This document shows, one piece after another, positions 1 through 6,398 of a stretch of 17,386 bases of DNA. The notes under the pieces are model-generated. The model had not been told where the DNA came from. It worked only from the letters and a program-made list of their open reading frames with translations, and made no database searches. The stretch's first letter is position 1, and each line of letters begins with the position of its first letter. Origin of the DNA: Pedobacter sp. UBA4863 (lineage in GTDB: Bacteria; Bacteroidota; Bacteroidia; Sphingobacteriales; Sphingobacteriaceae); the NCBI RefSeq assembly GCF_002399615.1, contig NZ_DHDZ01000005.1, forward strand, positions 1 to 17,386, written 5' to 3'. The translations under genes and the position numbers were made by a program.

Positions 1-94
1 TAGTTAAGTTATGACCTCTATTATTCTTTTGTTAAAATTTGTTAAGTATTTTAAAGCACAATGACGTTTAAGTAGTTTAGCTATTATTATTTAA

Positions 95-125
95 TTGACG
101 TTATCGGATTATTACCTTATCTTTG
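95..125 (+). promoter_or_regulatory. Bacteroidota-type promoter of bamD
   Basis: A TATCTTTG box at 118-125 matches the TAnnTTTG -7 consensus of Bacteroidota. An ATTG (TTG at 95-97) lies 20 bases upstream, in the place of the -33 TTTG element. The box ends only 4 bases before the bamD ATG at 130, so transcription would begin at or next to the start codon. The match is seen in the sequence; function is inferred. Confidence 0.6.
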
Positions 126-129
126 TAAA

Positions 130-1065
130 ATGTTTAAAATTAAACACCTTATTATTTCTTGTTTTGCAATTGCACTTCTAAGCTTAGGGGCATGTAAAAG
201 TCGTTTCGAAAAACTACGTTTAAGCAATGACGTTGCTAAAAAGTACCAAGAAGGAATTAGGCTATATAATAAAAAGGACTACAACAAAGCCTTGATTTTA
301 TTCGAAGGTTTAGTACAAAAATACAGGGGAACTGCCGAGGCAGAAGACCTAAACTATTACTACGCCTATACTTTATACCGTTTAAAAGATTACACCACGG
401 CTCGTTATAAGTTCAAAGAATTTGCCGATACTTACCCTGCGAGCAAAAATGCGGAAGAATGCAGGTATATGGGAGCATATTGCTACTACTTAGATTCCCC
501 AAAATCATCGCTAGATCAAGAGAACACCTATAAAGCAATAGACGCTTTACAGCTATTCATCAACCTTTATCCAAAAAGCGATAGGGCTAGCCAAGCAGCA
601 CAATACATTGCTAACCTAAGGGATAAATTAGAAACTAAGGCTTACGACAATGCGAAATTGTACTACGACCTAGGAGGCTACGACATCACCAATTATAAAT
701 CGGCTGTAGTGGCGCTAAAAAATGCACAGGTAGAGTTCCCAGACATTAAATATGCCGAAGAAATGAACCTGTTGACTATAAAATCTCAGTACATGTATGC
801 CAAAAACAGTTATCCTGCCAGACAGGAAGACCGTTTTAATGAAGCTATCGAATACTACAACGAATTTATAGAAGCTTACCCTAACAGTAAATTTGCTAAA
901 GAAGCAAAACAACTGAAAGAAGATAGCGAGGCCGGAATTGTAAATGCTAAAAAAATATTAGCAGAAGAAGCTGCAATGATAGCGAAATACAAAGCCTTAG
1001 AAGAAGGCGACAAAAAGAAAAAAGATACCATTAACAAGAATTTAGATAATAAAACACAAAAATAA
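130..1065 (+). CDS. bamD: Outer membrane protein assembly factor BamD
   Basis: Probable BamD, the TPR lipoprotein that works with BamA to fold and insert beta-barrel proteins into the outer membrane, acting at its periplasmic face. The N-terminus is a lipoprotein signal: a short basic start, a hydrophobic stretch, and the lipobox LGAC with the acylated Cys at residue 22. The mature part is helical and rich in paired Tyr/Ala motifs typical of TPRs (for example YQEGIRLYNKKDYNKALILF near residues 40-59 and FNEAIEYYNEFIEAYPNSKF near 236-255). It ends in a charged Lys-rich tail. At 311 residues it is longer than the about 245 of E. coli BamD, as I recall is usual in Bacteroidota. Its stop is one base from the rpoZ ATG, so the two are surely co-transcribed. 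General TPR lipoproteins are the alternative; the rpoZ-coaBC context favours BamD. Confidence 0.88.
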   Translation: MFKIKHLIISCFAIALLSLGACKSRFEKLRLSNDVAKKYQEGIRLYNKKDYNKALILFEGLVQKYRGTAEAEDLNYYYAYTLYRLKDYTTARYKFKEFADTYPASKNAEECRYMGAYCYYLDSPKSSLDQENTYKAIDALQLFINLYPKSDRASQAAQYIANLRDKLETKAYDNAKLYYDLGGYDITNYKSAVVALKNAQVEFPDIKYAEEMNLLTIKSQYMYAKNSYPARQEDRFNEAIEYYNEFIEAYPNSKFAKEAKQLKEDSEAGIVNAKKILAEEAAMIAKYKALEEGDKKKKDTINKNLDNKTQK

Positions 1066-1066
1066 A

Positions 1067-1393
1067 ATGAGTACTCCAAAACCAGCTATTCCAAATACTA
1101 CGGTTACTAGAAATGTTCATGATTTGGATAGATCTACTGATAATATTTATGAGTCTTTAGTGATTATTGCAAAGAGAGCTAACCAGATTTCGAACAACAT
1201 GAAAGAGGAGCTACACGGTAAATTAGCAGAGTTTGCCTCATCTAACGATAATTTAGAAGAAATCTTTGAAAACAGAGAGCAAATTGAAATTAGCAAGCAT
1301 TATGAGCGTCTGCCTAAACCTAGCTTAATTGCAATTGACGAGTTCTTGAACGAAAAGATCTACCACAGAAACCCTAGTAAAGAGCAAAAGTAA
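1067..1393 (+). CDS. rpoZ: DNA-directed RNA polymerase subunit omega (RpoZ/Rpb6 family)
   Basis: Probable RNA polymerase omega subunit, which helps assemble and stabilise the beta-prime subunit. It has 108 residues, within the small size range of omega. The diagnostic region is the N-terminal half: a TVTRN stretch, then STDNIYESLVIIAKRANQIS (about 24-43), which corresponds to the conserved omega helix where an aromatic or hydrophobic residue and an (A/R)xR(A)xQI core contact beta-prime. The C-terminal part is charged and ends in a Lys-rich tail. It begins one base after the bamD stop, with no room for its own promoter. This bamD-rpoZ-coaBC order is, to my knowledge, common in Bacteroidota and supports the call. 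The Bacteroidota form is divergent from proteobacterial omega, so recognition depends partly on context. Confidence 0.85.
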   Translation: MSTPKPAIPNTTVTRNVHDLDRSTDNIYESLVIIAKRANQISNNMKEELHGKLAEFASSNDNLEEIFENREQIEISKHYERLPKPSLIAIDEFLNEKIYHRNPSKEQK

Positions 1394-1420
1394 TTTAGCT
1401 TAACGCTACTACTATTTTAA

Positions 1421-1462
1421 TAGCCACAAATACACAGATATTAATTTGTGTGTCTGTGGCTA
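1421..1462 (+). terminator. Long imperfect hairpin after rpoZ
   Basis: The arms 1421-1439 and 1444-1462 pair over about 19 positions with one mismatch and two G-U pairs around a 4-base loop, and the outer arms read TAGCCACA / TGTGGCTA. A T-rich stretch (TATTTTTATA) follows soon after. It lies 28 bases past the rpoZ stop and upstream of the coaBC promoter, so a terminator role is plausible. Its TTTGTG...GTGG right arm also resembles the sequence at 2793-2810, so it may belong to a dispersed palindromic repeat family. Confidence 0.55.
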
Positions 1463-1489
1463 AATATTTTTATACTGCTTTTTACTGCC

Positions 1490-1497
1490 TATATTTG
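1490..1497 (+). promoter_or_regulatory. TAnnTTTG box upstream of coaBC
   Basis: TATATTTG fits the Bacteroidota -7 consensus exactly. It ends 6 bases before the ATG of coaBC at 1504. The region about 20 bases upstream is T-rich, but no clear TTTG -33 element is present. A start of transcription within a few bases of the ATG is inferred, giving a leaderless or nearly leaderless message. Confidence 0.5.
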
Positions 1498-1503
1498 TGC
1501 TAG

Positions 1504-2706
1504 ATGCTGAACAATAAAAATATTTTACTTGGTGTTTGTGGCAGTATTGCCGCCTACAAAGCTGCACTATTGGTTAGGCTTTTGGTAAAGGCCGGCGCAA
1601 ACGTAAAAGTTATTCTTACCGCCGATGCCAGTAATTTCATTACTCCTTTAACATTGGCAACACTTTCTAAAAATCCTGTTTACACCCAATATTTTGAAGC
1701 CGAAACCGGTGTTTGGAGCAACCATGTAGAACTTGGCTTATGGGCCGATTACATGCTCATTGCTCCTGCTAGCGCAAATACCTTGGGCAAAATGGCCAAT
1801 GGCCTTTGCGACAATCTACTTACCGCTGCTTACCTTTCGGCCAAATGCAAAGTGCTTTTTGCCCCTGCAATGGATTTAGACATGTGGAAACATGAAAGCA
1901 CGCAAGAAAATATCTCCAAATTACAAAGCTTTGGCAATGTGTTAATTGCTCCAGGCAACGGAGAATTGGCAAGTGGTTTACATGGCGAAGGCAGAATGGC
2001 CGAACCTGAGGAGATTTTAGCATTTTTAGAGACCGAAATTAAAAAAGGACTTCCCCTACTAGGAAAAAAAGCGATGGTTACTGCTGGCCCTACTTACGAA
2101 GCCATAGACCCTGTACGCTTTATTGGTAACCATTCGTCGGGCAAAATGGGCTTTGCCATTGCTAACGAACTACATAAGCTGGGCGCCGAAGTAACTTTAA
2201 TAACCGGCCCTACCTCTCAAAAAGCTCTTTCTTCCGTTAAAATAATTAACGTAGTAAGTGCACAACAAATGTTAGATGCCTGCACGGCCCAATTTAGCGA
2301 AAACGACATTACGGTGATGAGCGCAGCAGTAGCCGATTACACCCCTGTAGATGTAGCTGAGCAAAAAATTAAGAAAAAGGAAAATAACCTTCACATAGAA
2401 CTAAAAAAAACAACCGATATTTTAGCTACCCTAGGCAAACAAAAAACCAATCACCAATTACTTATTGGTTTTGCATTAGAAACTGTTGATGAAGAGAACT
2501 ACGCAAAGGAAAAGCTAAAGAAAAAAAACCTGGATTTGATTGTGCTAAATTCTTTGAACGATGAAGGTGCTGGCTTTAAAACAGACACTAACAAAATCAC
2601 TATTTTTAACAAAAACTTAACTAAGACCACTTTTGAAACCAAGTTGAAAGATGAAGTAGCAAAAGACATTTGTGCGGAAATACTAAAGTTGATGGTTAAC
2701 AGTTAA
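1504..2706 (+). CDS. coaBC: Bifunctional phosphopantothenoylcysteine decarboxylase / phosphopantothenate-cysteine ligase
   Basis: CoaBC makes 4'-phosphopantetheine for coenzyme A in two steps: the CoaB half couples 4'-phosphopantothenate to cysteine, and the flavin-dependent CoaC half decarboxylates the product. The N-terminal flavoprotein domain (about 5-175) shows the GSIAAYK nucleotide-binding start, the active-site His at 74 (SNHVEL), and the PASANT motif at 88-93. The CoaB domain (about 186-398) shows GPTYEAIDPVRFIGNHSSGK and the KIKK lysine motif near 288. Length (400) is normal. Two usual CoaC residues differ: the PxMNxxMW motif reads PAMDLDMW (Asp124 for Asn), and the ACGD clamp motif reads ASGL (Ser157 for Cys). 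I believe these variants recur in Bacteroidota, so the enzyme is probably functional. The gene has its own promoter box and follows a hairpin. Confidence 0.95.
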   Translation: MLNNKNILLGVCGSIAAYKAALLVRLLVKAGANVKVILTADASNFITPLTLATLSKNPVYTQYFEAETGVWSNHVELGLWADYMLIAPASANTLGKMANGLCDNLLTAAYLSAKCKVLFAPAMDLDMWKHESTQENISKLQSFGNVLIAPGNGELASGLHGEGRMAEPEEILAFLETEIKKGLPLLGKKAMVTAGPTYEAIDPVRFIGNHSSGKMGFAIANELHKLGAEVTLITGPTSQKALSSVKIINVVSAQQMLDACTAQFSENDITVMSAAVADYTPVDVAEQKIKKKENNLHIELKKTTDILATLGKQKTNHQLLIGFALETVDEENYAKEKLKKKNLDLIVLNSLNDEGAGFKTDTNKITIFNKNLTKTTFETKLKDEVAKDICAEILKLMVNS

Positions 2707-2792
2707 TGGTATAGAGACAAAAAACAGCTATCAACCATTTACTATAAACTATTATCCATAACTTTCAACCATTACAAAACTAAAGAAATTCA

Positions 2793-2812
2793 CTTTGTGC
2801 CTTTGTGGTAAA
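2793..2812 (+). repeat. TTTGTGCCTTTGTGG half-element before porD
   Basis: The stretch CTTTGTGCCTTTGTGGTAAA resembles the right arm of the hairpin at 1421-1462 (TTTGTGTGTCTGTGGCTAAA), as if it were a lone half of the same repeat family. It overlaps a possible GTG start of the next gene, at 2805. Just upstream, 2731-2776 holds two degenerate copies of TCAACCATT. From memory, similar CTTTGTG...TTTGTGG stretches are scattered in Bacteroidota intergenic regions; only a genome-wide count would show this. Confidence 0.3.
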
Positions 2813-2822
2813 AAAACGAATA

Positions 2823-3719
2823 ATGAAAAAAACAATCGGATTACTGTTATTAACCCTTGCCTGTTTTGCGGTAAATGCCCAAGAGCTAAATACGCGTGTA
2901 CAGATTTTAGCGCCCACGGTTAATAATGCCAATAAAAGAAACCTTGATGTTTTACAGAATACCATTAGGGATTTCATGAATAACAACAAGTGGACCACCG
3001 AAACGTATTTACCACAAGAAAAAATTGATTGTAATTTAGTCATCAACATTACCGCTTGGGACGGAAATGCCGCTTATACTGCCGAAGCACAAATCCAATC
3101 GAGCAGACCTGTTTATGGCAGTTCGTACACAGCCACTTTGTTGAACATGGCCGATAAAGATTTTAGTTTCTCTTTTAACGAAGGGCAGTCGTTAGACTTC
3201 TCTGATCAAAGTTTCATTAACAACCTAAGTTCTTTACTTGGCTTTTATGCTTACACCATTATTGGTTTAGATAAGGATAGCTTTAGCAAATTGGGCGGCA
3301 CACCTTATTATCAAAAAGCGCTGAATTTAATTAACCTGGCCCAAAATGCAGGCGGAAAAGGTTGGCGACCTGTAGATGGCCTAAGAAATAGGTATTGGCT
3401 AAACGAAAACCTAATAAACAACTCTTTTAAACCATTAAGAACTTTTATCTACGAGTATCACCTTAACGGATTAGATAAGCTGCAGAGAAATACCGAAAGC
3501 GGAACAAAGAGCATCCTTTCTTCCCTCTCTAGCTTAAAACAGTTCGACAAACAAAAAATGGGTTCTATTTTCCCGAATATTTATTTTTCTACAAAGGCAG
3601 ACGAAATTACCAATGTACTTTCTTTAGCCGAACCACAAGATAAAATGAAAGCCTATAATTTATTGGTTGAAATTGACCCACCCAATACCACTAAATACGA
3701 TGGATTGAAAAAGAGATAA
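2823..3719 (+). CDS. porD: DUF4835 family protein, type IX secretion-associated PorD
   Basis: The protein looks like the DUF4835 family, which I recall being named PorD and linked to the T9SS; its exact biochemical role is not known to me. The ATG at 2823 is chosen because it places the signal peptide MKKTIGLLLLTLACFAVNAQ at the very start; a GTG at 2805 would add six residues and lies inside a repeat-like element. The mature protein (about 278 residues) shows family-type features: an early NxRVQ-type strand, the helix NKRNLDVLQNTIRDFMNNNK, and an IDC-NLVINI strand near residue 70. There are no transmembrane segments and no lipobox, so a periplasmic or outer-membrane-associated location is likely. 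It follows coaBC by about 116 bases. In related genomes I expect recN next, but here a BlaI/M56 pair intervenes. Confidence 0.75.
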   Translation: MKKTIGLLLLTLACFAVNAQELNTRVQILAPTVNNANKRNLDVLQNTIRDFMNNNKWTTETYLPQEKIDCNLVINITAWDGNAAYTAEAQIQSSRPVYGSSYTATLLNMADKDFSFSFNEGQSLDFSDQSFINNLSSLLGFYAYTIIGLDKDSFSKLGGTPYYQKALNLINLAQNAGGKGWRPVDGLRNRYWLNENLINNSFKPLRTFIYEYHLNGLDKLQRNTESGTKSILSSLSSLKQFDKQKMGSIFPNIYFSTKADEITNVLSLAEPQDKMKAYNLLVEIDPPNTTKYDGLKKR

Positions 3720-3761
3720 CAGCTATGCTAGCTGAAGTTTAAGACATAGTTAAACTTTAGC
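3720..3761 (+). terminator. Two overlapping hairpins directly after porD
   Basis: A perfect 6-bp dyad CAGCTA-TGC-TAGCTG (3720-3734) begins at the first base after the stop codon. A second, stronger one follows with arms 3731-3742 and 3750-3761 (12 pairs including one G-U, 7-base loop). It precedes a T-rich stretch, CACTTTTTTCTTTT, at 3767-3780. The second looks like a terminator. The two share GCTG (3731-3734), so they cannot both form fully. Confidence 0.55.
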
Positions 3762-3836
3762 AAAGCACTTTTTTCTTTTAAATCGTTGACAATTTTTCTT
3801 CAGGCCACCTCCTATTAAGGCGAATTCACTCACTTA

Positions 3837-3852
3837 AAATCTAGGTAGATTT
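3837..3852. promoter_or_regulatory. AAATCTA-GG-TAGATTT dyad
   Basis: A perfect 7-bp inverted repeat with a 2-base spacer lies about 40 bases upstream of the -33 element of the blaI-like gene. It is unlike the TACGAA dyads at the promoter itself. It could be a binding site for another regulator or a chance AT-rich palindrome. Confidence 0.25.
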
Positions 3853-3891
3853 CACCTATCGCCAATCATCTGTTAAATTTTTGTTAAATCA

Positions 3892-3922
3892 TTTGCATTA
3901 TACGAATATGTTCGTACATTTG
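3892..3922 (+). promoter_or_regulatory. Bacteroidota promoter of the BlaI/M56 operon
   Basis: TTTG at 3892-3895, a 19-base spacer, and TACATTTG at 3915-3922 match the Bacteroidota -33/-7 consensus (TTTG-N19/21-TAnnTTTG) exactly. It is the best promoter match in the window. The predicted start of transcription (about 3926-3930) falls inside the second operator dyad, about 20-25 bases before the ATG at 3951. Confidence 0.7.
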
Positions 3923-3940
3923 AATACGAAAAAATTCGTA
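3901..3940. promoter_or_regulatory. Twin operator dyads of the BlaI-like repressor
   Basis: Two perfect dyads of the same form, TACGAA-TATG-TTCGTA (3901-3916) and TACGAA-AAAA-TTCGTA (3925-3940), lie 24 bases apart start to start, a little over two helical turns. The first fills the promoter spacer and enters the -7 box; the second covers the expected transcription start and ends 10 bases before the ATG. BlaI/MecI proteins are dimeric repressors that bind tandem short palindromes at their own promoters. Binding by this protein is therefore the natural inference, although the half-site is not the TACA/TGTA type of staphylococcal BlaI. Confidence 0.75.
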
Positions 3941-3950
3941 ATTGCAACAA

Positions 3951-4328
3951 ATGAGCAATAACAACATCAAACCTACCGAGGGAGAAATGGAAATACTACA
4001 AGTGCTTTGGGCTAAAAGCAATTGTACGGTAAGAGAAGTTCACGAAGCTTTAGACAAAAAAGAATCGGGCTATACCACCACGCTAAAATTAATGCAAATT
4101 ATGCATGAAAAAGGCTTAGTAGCTAGAGACACAAGTGCTAAAACACATATTTACAAAGCTTTAATTAACCAAGAAACTACGCAGCGGCACTTGGTAAAGA
4201 AAATGATCGACAATGTGTTTAATGGATCGGCGGCGAGATTAGTGATGCAAGCTTTAGGCAACAAAAGTGCCAGCCAAGAGGAGATAGATTTAATTAAAGA
4301 CTATCTAAACAAACTTGAAAACAAATAA
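3951..4328 (+). CDS. BlaI/MecI/CopY-family transcriptional repressor
   Basis: A 125-residue winged-helix repressor of the Penicillinase_R family, which keeps its own operon silent until an M56 protease cleaves it. The ATG at 3951 is preferred; a TTG nine bases upstream is in frame but unneeded. The wHTH occupies about residues 6-75, with the typical opening EMEILQVLW, the recognition helix region GYTTTLKLMQIMHEKGLV, and the wing that follows. The dimerisation part holds VFNGSAARLVMQAL (about 86-99), a stretch close to where BlaI-type repressors are cut. The stop is 2 bases from the next ATG, the classic blaI-blaR1 pairing. Twin dyads at the promoter support autoregulation. No beta-lactamase or other obvious resistance gene is adjacent, so the regulon is unknown. 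Confidence 0.93.
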   Translation: MSNNNIKPTEGEMEILQVLWAKSNCTVREVHEALDKKESGYTTTLKLMQIMHEKGLVARDTSAKTHIYKALINQETTQRHLVKKMIDNVFNGSAARLVMQALGNKSASQEEIDLIKDYLNKLENK

Positions 4329-4330
4329 TC

Positions 4331-6211
4331 ATGGAAGCCATTATCAACAACCTTGTTAAAGCAATTGGATGGAGCATTTTGCACTCGTTATGGCAAGGCG
4401 CTATCATTTTTGCGGTATTGTTTATTGCATTATCAGTAAGATCTCGTATGAGTTCTAGACTGAAGCATAACCTATCAATAGGGGCGTTGTTTTCTATTTT
4501 TATCACTTTTTGCTTAACTTTTGCATCCTTGTTTAATTTGCCAAGTATAGCCAACCCCGCAACCGCCGGATTGGAGATAGACGGTGCATCTTTACAGCAG
4601 TTCTACCACTTTGCTAATAGTTGGAGCTTTAAAACAGAAAGTTATTTCCCATTTATTGTTGCGCTGTACATCATGGGAATTAGTTTTCAATTAGTTGTTT
4701 TAACTTCTAGCTACATTAAGTTAAAACAGTTAAAACAAACGAACATTTCGGCCATTCCGGCAGCATGGATGGTAGTTGCCGAAAACACTTTGAAAGAGTT
4801 AAGAATTACAAAAAAAGTACAGTTCCTTTTATCCGAGAAAGTAAATGTTCCGTTGGTAATTGGTTTTATAAAACCTGTGGTACTTTTCCCTGTAGCATTG
4901 GTTTCGCAATTAGATATTAAACAAGTTGAAGCCATTTTAATACACGAGTTATCCCATATCCGTAGAAATGATTATGTGTTAAACCTCATTAAAACAGGGA
5001 TTGAAACTTTGCTTTTCTTTAACCCATTTGTGTGGTTAACCAGTAGGTTTATACATATCGAAAGAGAACACGCCTGCGATGACTTAGTAGTAAAGTTTAC
5101 CAAGGAACCCGTTACCTATGCACATGCATTGTTAAAATTAGAACTCATTAAAGACAAAGCACAACCAACCCTTAGCTTGGCTGCTACGGGCAAAAATCAA
5201 CACTTGTATCAACGTATTAAAAGAATTACCAACATGAAAACGAATTACATGAACGCTAAGCAAAAAATATTGGCGCTTTGTTTAACATTAGCTACTGTAA
5301 TATCCCTAGCCTGGATAAACCCTACAAAAAAGGAAACAAAGATAGAAAAACAACAAAAGTCTGTTACCACCGTAGCTACCATTTTAAATAGCAAGGCTAG
5401 CAACAATAAATTGGTTTGCATAAAGGCAGATACAGATAGCGTAAAAAAGAAAGTTAAACGAGAAATTATTATCAAAAGTAAAGATGGCAAAAAAACAGTC
5501 TATAACACTATAGATGAAATGCCAGATAGCTTAAAAACGAAATTGGCTGATATTGAAAAAAAGATAAATTCGCCAGAATGGCACGAAAAACTAAATAAGA
5601 TTACTTTAGATGGCTTAGAAATGTCTAAATTATTCGATTCTAAAGAATGGAAAGACAAAGTGATGAAGATGGAATTTCATGCTAAGGGTATGGAAAAGAT
5701 GTTTAACTCGGCAGAATGGAAAGATAAAATAGCGAAGATTGAACTTAATGCAAAAGATATGGAGAAAAAATTTAATTCGCCAGAATGGAAAGACAAAATG
5801 GCCAAAATTGAATTTGATAGCAAAAAGTTAGAAAAAATGTTCAATTCTAAAGAGTGGAAAGAAAAAATGAAGGATATTCAAAATAGAGGTAAAGAAATGA
5901 GCGAGAAATTCAACTCGCCAGAGTGGAAGAAAAAAATGAAAGACATAGAAGAGCTACAAAACTCTCCAGAATATCAGCAACTTCGCGAAAAATACGAGAA
6001 AGACCTGGAAGAATTGAAAAAGAAAAAAGGTATTACTACGGAAAAAGCCTTCTTAATCTATAACAATGCGATGCCTTTGCACCTTGCCAACCTAACGCTA
6101 GATTCTATTGAACCTATTGCAAAGGTTGTGGTTACTTCCCTAAAAACAAACTTAAAAGCCTGCAACGAACCAACCGTAATAAAATTGATAAATACCACTT
6201 TAACAAATTAA
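4331..6211 (+). CDS. BlaR1-like M56 membrane metallopeptidase with six C-terminal 23-residue repeats
   Basis: A BlaR1/MecR1-type signalling protease: sensing outside the inner membrane should activate its cytoplasmic zinc protease domain, which inactivates the partner repressor. Four membrane segments are visible (about 14-36, 47-69, 104-127, 313-329). The zinc site is HELSH (205-209) followed by EREHACDD (244-251), as in M56 peptidases. After the last membrane segment BlaR1 has a penicillin-binding domain of about 250 residues. Here there is none: about 80 Lys-rich residues lead into six tandem repeats (412-549) of the type FNSxEWKDKM-K-E---K-MEK-, then an 77-residue tail. The repeats should lie in the periplasm. 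The input signal is therefore unlikely to be penicillin binding by the known route; a coiled or helical envelope sensor is an inference. It is paired with the repressor gene two bases upstream. Confidence 0.88.
   Translation: MEAIINNLVKAIGWSILHSLWQGAIIFAVLFIALSVRSRMSSRLKHNLSIGALFSIFITFCLTFASLFNLPSIANPATAGLEIDGASLQQFYHFANSWSFKTESYFPFIVALYIMGISFQLVVLTSSYIKLKQLKQTNISAIPAAWMVVAENTLKELRITKKVQFLLSEKVNVPLVIGFIKPVVLFPVALVSQLDIKQVEAILIHELSHIRRNDYVLNLIKTGIETLLFFNPFVWLTSRFIHIEREHACDDLVVKFTKEPVTYAHALLKLELIKDKAQPTLSLAATGKNQHLYQRIKRITNMKTNYMNAKQKILALCLTLATVISLAWINPTKKETKIEKQQKSVTTVATILNSKASNNKLVCIKADTDSVKKKVKREIIIKSKDGKKTVYNTIDEMPDSLKTKLADIEKKINSPEWHEKLNKITLDGLEMSKLFDSKEWKDKVMKMEFHAKGMEKMFNSAEWKDKIAKIELNAKDMEKKFNSPEWKDKMAKIEFDSKKLEKMFNSKEWKEKMKDIQNRGKEMSEKFNSPEWKKKMKDIEELQNSPEYQQLREKYEKDLEELKKKKGITTEKAFLIYNNAMPLHLANLTLDSIEPIAKVVVTSLKTNLKACNEPTVIKLINTTLTN
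5564..5977 (+). repeat. Six in-frame 69-bp repeats in the M56 gene
   Basis: Six consecutive 69-bp units encode 23-residue repeats beginning (F/I)(N/D)S-x-EW at residues 412, 435, 458, 481, 504 and 527. The last is degenerate in its second half and runs into another NSPEY motif. The units differ at many synonymous positions (for example AATTCGCCAGAATGG versus AACTCGCCAGAGTGG), so they are not recent duplications, yet the Ser-x-Glu-Trp core is kept, which points to selection on the protein. Confidence 0.85.
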
Positions 6212-6228
6212 AACACTCCAAATGAAAC

Positions 6229-6261
6229 CAAAAGGGCATGAGTATTACTCCTGCCCTTTTG
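6229..6261 (+). terminator. Terminator of the BlaI/M56 operon
   Basis: The arms CAAAAGGGCATGAGT (6229-6243) and ACTCCTGCCCTTTTG (6247-6261) pair over 15 positions with a single mismatch around a 3-base ATT loop. The hairpin starts 17 bases after the M56 stop, and its 3' arm runs into CTTTTGTGCTT. This is a strong, mostly canonical terminator and separates the operon from recN. Confidence 0.8.
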
Positions 6262-6382
6262 TGCTTACCTACTCGTTAACGTCTTTAACAGTTGCACCTA
6301 TTTTAAAATAGATTCAGAAGTAACTAAACACCAAGTATATATTTTATCTCATCGCTTTGTTTTTTTAAGCCCTCCGTTTTAT

Positions 6383-6390
6383 TAATTTAG
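6383..6390 (+). promoter_or_regulatory. Possible -7 box upstream of recN
   Basis: TAATTTAG departs from the TAnnTTTG consensus at one base and ends 8 bases before the recN ATG. A TTTG lies at 6356-6359, but the 23-base spacer is longer than usual. A promoter is needed somewhere between the terminator at 6229-6261 and the gene; this is the best candidate seen. Confidence 0.35.
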
Positions 6391-6398
6391 CGCTAAAT

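Noticed and set aside
2805..2822. GTG start of the PorD protein
   Set aside because: It adds six residues before a standard signal peptide and lies in a repeat-like element; ATG at 2823 is preferred.
2780..3049. Minus-strand reading frame opposite porD
   Set aside because: It lies antisense to a well-supported gene, with low-complexity, unfamiliar protein sequence; a shadow frame.
3942..3950. TTG start of the BlaI-like repressor
   Set aside because: Rare start codon and only three extra residues, directly beside the operator; ATG at 3951 gives the usual family N-terminus.
5564..5977. Intergenic or mobile repeat array of 69-bp units
   Set aside because: All units lie in frame inside the M56 gene and differ mainly at synonymous positions, so they are protein repeats.
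4331..6211. Beta-lactam resistance locus
   Set aside because: The repressor/protease pair resembles BlaI/BlaR1, but there is no penicillin-binding sensor domain and no beta-lactamase or PBP gene nearby.
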